From assembly GCA_948469375.1 (NCBI GenBank), contig CAOKLO010000034.1:1-35191 (forward strand): a stretch of 35,191 bases of DNA, read 5' to 3'. This DNA comes from an uncultured bacterium (GTDB lineage: Bacteria > Bacillota > Clostridia > Oscillospirales > Oscillospiraceae). The first letter of the stretch is position 1, and each line of letters opens with the position of its first letter. Positions 31,797 to 35,191 of this stretch are shown here, in pieces. The notes beneath the pieces are model-generated. The model did no database searches. It had not been told where the DNA came from and saw only the letters and a program-made list of their open reading frames with translations. The position numbers and the translations under genes were made by a program.

Positions 31797-32687
31797 TCAC
31801 ACTTTCTCGGGCACGTATTTGCCCATGAGTCCGGCGGGCCGCACCAGCAGCACGATGATGAGCACCGCGAACACCACCGCGTCGGACAGGTCGGTGGAGA
31901 TGTAGGCCTTGGCAAAGGTCTCGATCACGCCCAGCAGGACGCCGCCCAGCAGGGCCCCGGGGATGGAGCCGATGCCGCCGAACACCGCGGCGGTAAAGGC
32001 GCGGATGCCGGGCAGGGAGCCGGTGGTGGGAGACAGCACCGGGTAGGCCGAACACATCAGCACCCCTGCGATGGCCGCCAGGGCGGAGCCGATGGCGAAG
32101 GTCACGGAGATGGTGGTGTTCACGTCGATGCCCATGAGCTGGGCCGCGCCCTTGTCCTCCGAGCAGGCCCGCATGGCCTTGCCCATCTTGGTCCGGCCGG
32201 TGAACAGGGCCAGGGCGATCATGACCACGACGCAGCAAACGACGGACAAGATGGCCACATAGGAGATGGACAGCTGTCCGGGGACCAGCCACAGCCGGGA
32301 CTCCTGGTCGGTGCCGACGATGGGGGTGAAGGTCTTGGTGTCCGCGCCCCAGAGGAGCTGGGCGCTGTTTTGCAGCAGGTAGCTGACGCCGATGGCGGTG
32401 ATCAGCACCGCCAGGGAGGGGGCGGAGCGCAGGGGCTTGTAGGCCAGGCGCTCGATGGCGATGCCCAGCGCCGTGCACACCACCACCGCCAGCAGCACCC
32501 CGGCCAGCGGGGGCAGGCCCAGGCTGCCCATGGCGAGGAAGCAGACATAGGCCCCCACCATGATCACGTCGCCGTGGGCGAAGTTCAGCATCTTGGCGAT
32601 GCCGTACACCATGGTATAGCCCAGGGCGATGATGGCGTAGATGCTGCCCAGGCTGACGCCGGTGATCGCGTTGTTCAGGAAGGACAT
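31797..32687 (-). CDS. livH: Branched-chain amino acid ABC permease LivH
   Basis: Inner-membrane permease of 296 aa, the usual LivH length, with about eight hydrophobic segments. Family hallmarks: GSIYAIIALGYTMVYGIAKM, LNFAHGDVIMVGAY, coupling segment TKMGKAMRACSEDKGAAQLM, and AFTAAVFGGIGSIPGALLGG. The ATG at 32687 is chosen because AGAGAGGTGA stands just upstream; the upstream open frame runs through the livK-livH spacer hairpin. It pairs with LivM to form the channel. Confidence 0.95.
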   Translation of the reverse strand: MSFLNNAITGVSLGSIYAIIALGYTMVYGIAKMLNFAHGDVIMVGAYVCFLAMGSLGLPPLAGVLLAVVVCTALGIAIERLAYKPLRSAPSLAVLITAIGVSYLLQNSAQLLWGADTKTFTPIVGTDQESRLWLVPGQLSISYVAILSVVCCVVVMIALALFTGRTKMGKAMRACSEDKGAAQLMGIDVNTTISVTFAIGSALAAIAGVLMCSAYPVLSPTTGSLPGIRAFTAAVFGGIGSIPGALLGGVLLGVIETFAKAYISTDLSDAVVFAVLIIVLLVRPAGLMGKYVPEKV

Positions 32688-32718
32688 TTCTTCACCTCTC
32701 TCTAAAAAATGCGACAGG

Positions 32719-32749
32719 GCCGCGGCGGGGAAAACTCTCCCGCCGCGGC
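32719..32749 (-). terminator. Hairpin with U-run between livK and livH (partial terminator)
   Basis: Arms 32719-32729 and 32739-32749 (GCCGCGGCGGG and complement) followed on the minus strand, after about 10 bases, by ATTTTTT. Located right behind the binding-protein gene, it would make livK the most abundant transcript. Confidence 0.75.
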
Positions 32750-32787
32750 TTGAAGTCAAAGCGCGAAAAGCGTGGGGCTCGGCCAGG

Positions 32788-34035
32788 TCACTGGGCGTCC
32801 ACGTAGGCGCCGTTCTCCACTTTGAAGATCAGCGGGGACTTGTCGATCTCGCCGGTGTCCTTCCAGGTCATGCCCTTGCCGGTGAGGCCGTCCACGGAGA
32901 ACTCGCCGCCGCCGAACTTGGCGGACAGGGCGTCGCACAGCGCGGCGCTGTCCATACCGGCCAGACCCTCGATCTCCAGGCACGCCTCATAGATGGCGTA
33001 CATGCAGTCGTAGCCGTCCGCCGCGAACTGGTTGGGCAGGATGCCGTGGGCCTCCTGGTACTTCTTCACGAAGGACTGGGTGCGCTCGTCCTCGGCGCCG
33101 GCGCTGAAGGGGGTCATGAGCAGCAGGCCCTCGGCCAGGGACTTGTCGAAGCCCTCCATGTCCAGCATGCCGTCCATGCCGTCGCCGCCGATGAACAGGG
33201 GCGCGTAGCTCATCTGCTTGGCCTGGGCCAGGATCAGGGAGGCGGGGGTGTAGTAGATGGGCAGGAACACCACGTCGGCCCCGGCGTCCTTGCAGGCGTT
33301 GAGCTGCACGGTGTAGTCGGTGGTCTTATCGTCGGGATAGGTCTGGGTGGCCACCAGCTCCATGCCCAGCTCGCCGGCCTTGGCGATGAAGGCTTCGGCG
33401 ATGCCGGTGGAGTAGGGATCGCCGTTGTTGTAGATGATGCCGTACTTGGTGCCCAGGCCCTTGCCGTTCAGATACTCAGCCCCGGCGGTGCCCAGGTAGG
33501 GGTCGGTGAAGCACATCTGGAACACGTTGTCCTTGCCCGCCACCACGTCGGGGGAGGAGGCAGAGGGGGTGAGCTGGAAGTAGCGGTCGTTGAAGGTCTC
33601 GGCGGACACGGCCACGCAGGGAGCGGTGGTGGTGGTGCCGTAGATCACCAGGGGCGCGTCCTTGGCCCAGTCCTTCAGGGCGTTGTAGGCGGACACGGCG
33701 GTGTCGGCCACGTTGGTGTCGTCCTCGTACCGGAACTCCAGCTTGACGGGGCCGTTCAGGGCGTTGATCTCGTCCACGGCGATCTCCGCGCCCCACTGGG
33801 TGGCGGTGCCGTACTGGGCGGCGTCGCCGGTGATGGGGCCGATGCCGCCCACCTTGATGGTGACGGCCTCGGTGCTGCCGCCCTGGTTATCGCCGCCGGC
33901 GGGCTGGCTGGACTCGGCGCCAGCGTCGGAGGCGGGGGGATTGCTGGTCTGGTCGCCGGAATTGGAGCAGCCGGCCAGCAGGCTGAAGCACATGGCGCCG
34001 GCCATGAGCAGAGCCGCAAGATTCTTCTTTTTCAT
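32788..34035 (-). CDS. livK: Branched-chain amino acid-binding lipoprotein LivK/LivJ
   Basis: Extracellular leucine/isoleucine/valine-type binding lipoprotein of 415 aa. The signal peptide ends in the lipobox SLLAGC, with Cys23 as lipid anchor, followed by a low-complexity Ser/Gly/Pro linker (about 24-55). The receptor domain starts at VTIKVGGIGPITGDAAQYGTA, the classical type I periplasmic-binding opening, and continues with LKDWAKDAPLVIYGTTTT, FQLTPSAS and GAEYLNGKGLGTKYGIIYNN. AGGAGG precedes the ATG. It is the first gene of the operon, behind a perfect consensus promoter and a GC-rich leader hairpin. Ligand within the amide and branched-chain group is not certain by eye. Confidence 0.94.
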   Translation of the reverse strand: MKKKNLAALLMAGAMCFSLLAGCSNSGDQTSNPPASDAGAESSQPAGGDNQGGSTEAVTIKVGGIGPITGDAAQYGTATQWGAEIAVDEINALNGPVKLEFRYEDDTNVADTAVSAYNALKDWAKDAPLVIYGTTTTAPCVAVSAETFNDRYFQLTPSASSPDVVAGKDNVFQMCFTDPYLGTAGAEYLNGKGLGTKYGIIYNNGDPYSTGIAEAFIAKAGELGMELVATQTYPDDKTTDYTVQLNACKDAGADVVFLPIYYTPASLILAQAKQMSYAPLFIGGDGMDGMLDMEGFDKSLAEGLLLMTPFSAGAEDERTQSFVKKYQEAHGILPNQFAADGYDCMYAIYEACLEIEGLAGMDSAALCDALSAKFGGGEFSVDGLTGKGMTWKDTGEIDKSPLIFKVENGAYVDAQ

Positions 34036-34086
34036 TTGGGTTTCCTCCTAACTATGGATTCAATGCGTCAGGTCTCCTAATATCGA

Positions 34087-34106
34087 AGGGGGCACGATTG
34101 CGCCCC
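34087..34106 (-). other. GC-rich hairpin in the liv operon leader
   Basis: GGGGGC and GCCCCC arms around an eight-base loop, within about 10-25 bases of the predicted 5' end of the liv transcript. It may stabilise the message or assist regulation. The leader is only about 80 bases, too short for a T-box. Confidence 0.45.
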
Positions 34107-34120
34107 CCAGATTGTTGACA

Positions 34121-34149
34121 ATTATATACTTGTGATTTTGGGTTGTCAA
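34121..34149 (-). promoter_or_regulatory. Perfect sigma-A promoter of the liv operon
   Basis: Minus strand -35 TTGACA (34144-34149), 17-base spacer, -10 TATAAT (34121-34126). An inverted repeat GTTGACAA (34115-34122) / TTGTCAAC (34143-34150) brackets the promoter and could be a repressor site. Confidence 0.85.
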
Positions 34150-34217
34150 CTGTAAAAATCGACAAGGTGCGCCGGAGGAGATTGGCCGTTATTTTATAAT
34201 GTGACGGATATTTGTAC

Positions 34218-34949
34218 TCAGACTACCAATCCGCCGTTGGGGGCGACGACCTGACCGGTGAGAAAGGAGGCCTCGTCGGAGGCCAGGAAGGCGATGGCGG
34301 CGGCGGCCTCCCGGGGCGTGCCGATGCGGCCAAGGGGGGTCTCGTCCGCCAGGGCGGCCAGGTCGTCCTGGGTGAGATGGCCGTTCATTTCCGTGTCAAT
34401 GACCCCGGGAGCCACGCAGTTTACCCGGATATTGGAGGGCCCCAGCTCCTTGGCCAAGGCTTTGGTGTAAGCGATGACCGCCCCCTTGGCAGCAGAATAG
34501 GCGGCCTCGCAGGAGGCCCCCACCTGTCCCCACATAGAGGACACAGTGACAATGGAGCCGGATTTGCGCTCCAGCATATGGGGAAGTACGGCCCGGCAGC
34601 AGTGATGGACGCCGTCCACATTGACGGCAAATAAACGACGCCATTGGTTTTCGTCGATTTGACTGATGAGACCCTGGTGGGATACCCCGGCCGAACAAAT
34701 CAAAATGTCAAGTTGACAAAAATTTTCTAACACATTGTCAACCATCCGCGCCACCTGGGCGGAATCCGCCACGTCGGCGCGGACGGCCAGGGCGGGGACG
34801 CCTTGATCGGACAGCTCTGCGGCCAGAGCCTGAGCCTGGGCTTCGCTTTGGTGGTAGCCCACGGCCACCCCCCAGCCCCGGCTGGCAAGCAGACGGGCGG
34901 TGGCGGCTCCGATCCCCCGGGAGCCGCCGGTGATCAGCACGTATTTCAT
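34218..34949 (-). CDS. Short-chain dehydrogenase/reductase, FabG-like
   Basis: NAD(P)-dependent oxidoreductase of 243 aa, classical SDR length. The cofactor-binding TGGSRGIGA is at 7-15, the structural motif appears as CSAGVS (86-ish, usually NAG), and the catalytic residues are Ser138, Tyr151 and Lys155 (YSAAK); the C-terminal PLGRIGTPREAAAAIAFLASDEASFLTG is typical of FabG/YmfI proteins. A 3-oxoacyl-ACP reductase-like role is the best guess, but SDR substrates are not readable from sequence, and no other fatty-acid genes are here. AAAGGAG precedes the ATG. It has its own promoter (34978-35006), back to back with the tRNA-Val promoter, and lies upstream of livK on the same strand without a clear terminator. 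Confidence 0.93.
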   Translation of the reverse strand: MKYVLITGGSRGIGAATARLLASRGWGVAVGYHQSEAQAQALAAELSDQGVPALAVRADVADSAQVARMVDNVLENFCQLDILICSAGVSHQGLISQIDENQWRRLFAVNVDGVHHCCRAVLPHMLERKSGSIVTVSSMWGQVGASCEAAYSAAKGAVIAYTKALAKELGPSNIRVNCVAPGVIDTEMNGHLTQDDLAALADETPLGRIGTPREAAAAIAFLASDEASFLTGQVVAPNGGLVV

Positions 34950-34977
34950 GGCAATTCTCCTTTATTTTTTTGAATGT

Positions 34978-35006
34978 AGTATATCACGGAAAAAAACACT
35001 TGACAA
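34978..35006 (-). promoter_or_regulatory. Promoter of the SDR gene
   Basis: Minus-strand -35 TTGTCA (35001-35006), 17-base spacer, -10 TATACT (34978-34983). Its -35 box overlaps that of the divergent tRNA promoter. Confidence 0.65.
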
Positions 35007-35028
35007 GCGGCGCGGCGGCGGCTATAAT
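35000..35028 (+). promoter_or_regulatory. Perfect sigma-A promoter of tRNA-Val
   Basis: -35 TTGACA (35000-35005), 17-base GC-rich spacer, -10 TATAAT (35023-35028), about 38 bases before the mature tRNA 5' end. The spacer is almost purely G and C. Confidence 0.85.
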
Positions 35029-35066
35029 ATACTTGTTCGCTTATGAGGCATGAAAAGAAGATATTT

Positions 35067-35143
35067 GGACGATTAGCTCAGCTGGTATGAGCATCCGCTT
35101 GACGTGCGGGAGGTCACAGGTTCGAGTCCTGTATCGTCCACCA
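35067..35143 (+). tRNA. tRNA-Val, anticodon GAC
   Basis: Complete cloverleaf. The acceptor stem GGACGAT (35067-35073) pairs with ATCGTCC (35133-35139); the anticodon arm TCCGC/GCGGG holds the loop TTGACGT with anticodon GAC at 35101-35103; the T arm contains GGTTCGAGTCC. The CCA end is encoded (35141-35143), as is usual in Firmicutes. GAC reads GUC and GUU valine codons. Confidence 0.95.
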
Positions 35144-35191
35144 GACGTTAGGTATACGAACACCATTACCAAAGCCAGTTTGGCGGTGTAC

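Noticed and set aside
30239-34080. Long plus-strand open frames across the liv operon (His/Gly/Gln-rich)
   Set aside because: They are complementary shadows of livG, livM, livH and livK, which have intact motifs and good ribosome binding sites.
34036-34150. T-box or other riboswitch in the liv leader
   Set aside because: The leader is only about 80 bases with a single small hairpin, no T-box sequence and no specifier loop.
35144-35191. Attachment site or element start behind the tRNA-Val 3' end
   Set aside because: Only 48 bases follow, and no repeat of the tRNA 3' end was found elsewhere in the window, so there is no evidence of integration here.

Overview
The window looks like a chromosomal segment of a GC-rich, spore-forming Clostridia bacterium, most likely a gut member of the Oscillospiraceae (Flavonifractor/Lawsonibacter/Intestinimonas-like). 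This rests on Firmicutes-type ribosome binding sites, perfect sigma-A promoters, a candidate sigma-K-type promoter, BclA-like collagen proteins, a YesL-like protein and a complete liv operon. Species is not claimed; family placement is inference.

Layout. (1) 1-2.9 kb: a comparatively AT-rich, foreign-looking edge with an unrecognised 297-aa protein, an intact XerC/D-type tyrosine recombinase, and about 960 bases of decayed DNA holding a frameshifted remnant of a second tyrosine recombinase. (2) 2.9-6.8 kb, minus strand: a three-gene restriction-modification-like cassette: HsdM-type N6-adenine methylase, HsdS-type specificity subunit with a long C-terminal extension, and an HNH nuclease. No HsdR motor subunit is present in the window. 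This is the best candidate for a little-described system. (3) 6.9-13.0 kb, plus strand: an ECF sigma factor operon with two ABC ATPases and four membrane proteins, one carrying a peptidase-M1-like ectodomain without a visible catalytic motif.

(4) 13.0-25.1 kb: a beta-mannan/glucomannan oligosaccharide locus around a LacI regulator. Minus strand: SGNH (CE2-like) esterase, phosphohexomutase, GH1 glycosidase. Plus strand: LacI regulator, sugar-binding lipoprotein, ABC permease, GH130 phosphorylase, mannose-6-phosphate isomerase, a small membrane protein and a YesL-like protein. The inferred flow is import, deacetylation, phosphorolysis to mannose-1-phosphate, mutation to mannose-6-phosphate and isomerisation to fructose-6-phosphate. 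Three genes here are abnormal: the two permeases are fused in frame with loss of a helix pair, manA lacks its N-terminal third, and the yesL-like frame runs through a terminator-like palindrome.

(5) 25.1-29.0 kb: a probable spore-surface locus. Two BclA-like collagen-repeat proteins are followed by a family 2 glycosyltransferase, with a divergent third paralogue that kept the N-terminal domain but not the collagen repeats. (6) 29.2-34.0 kb, minus strand: a complete branched-chain amino acid ABC operon (livK-H-M-G-F order) behind a consensus promoter. (7) 34.2-35.2 kb: an SDR oxidoreductase and a tRNA-Val(GAC), whose divergent promoters share one -35 box.
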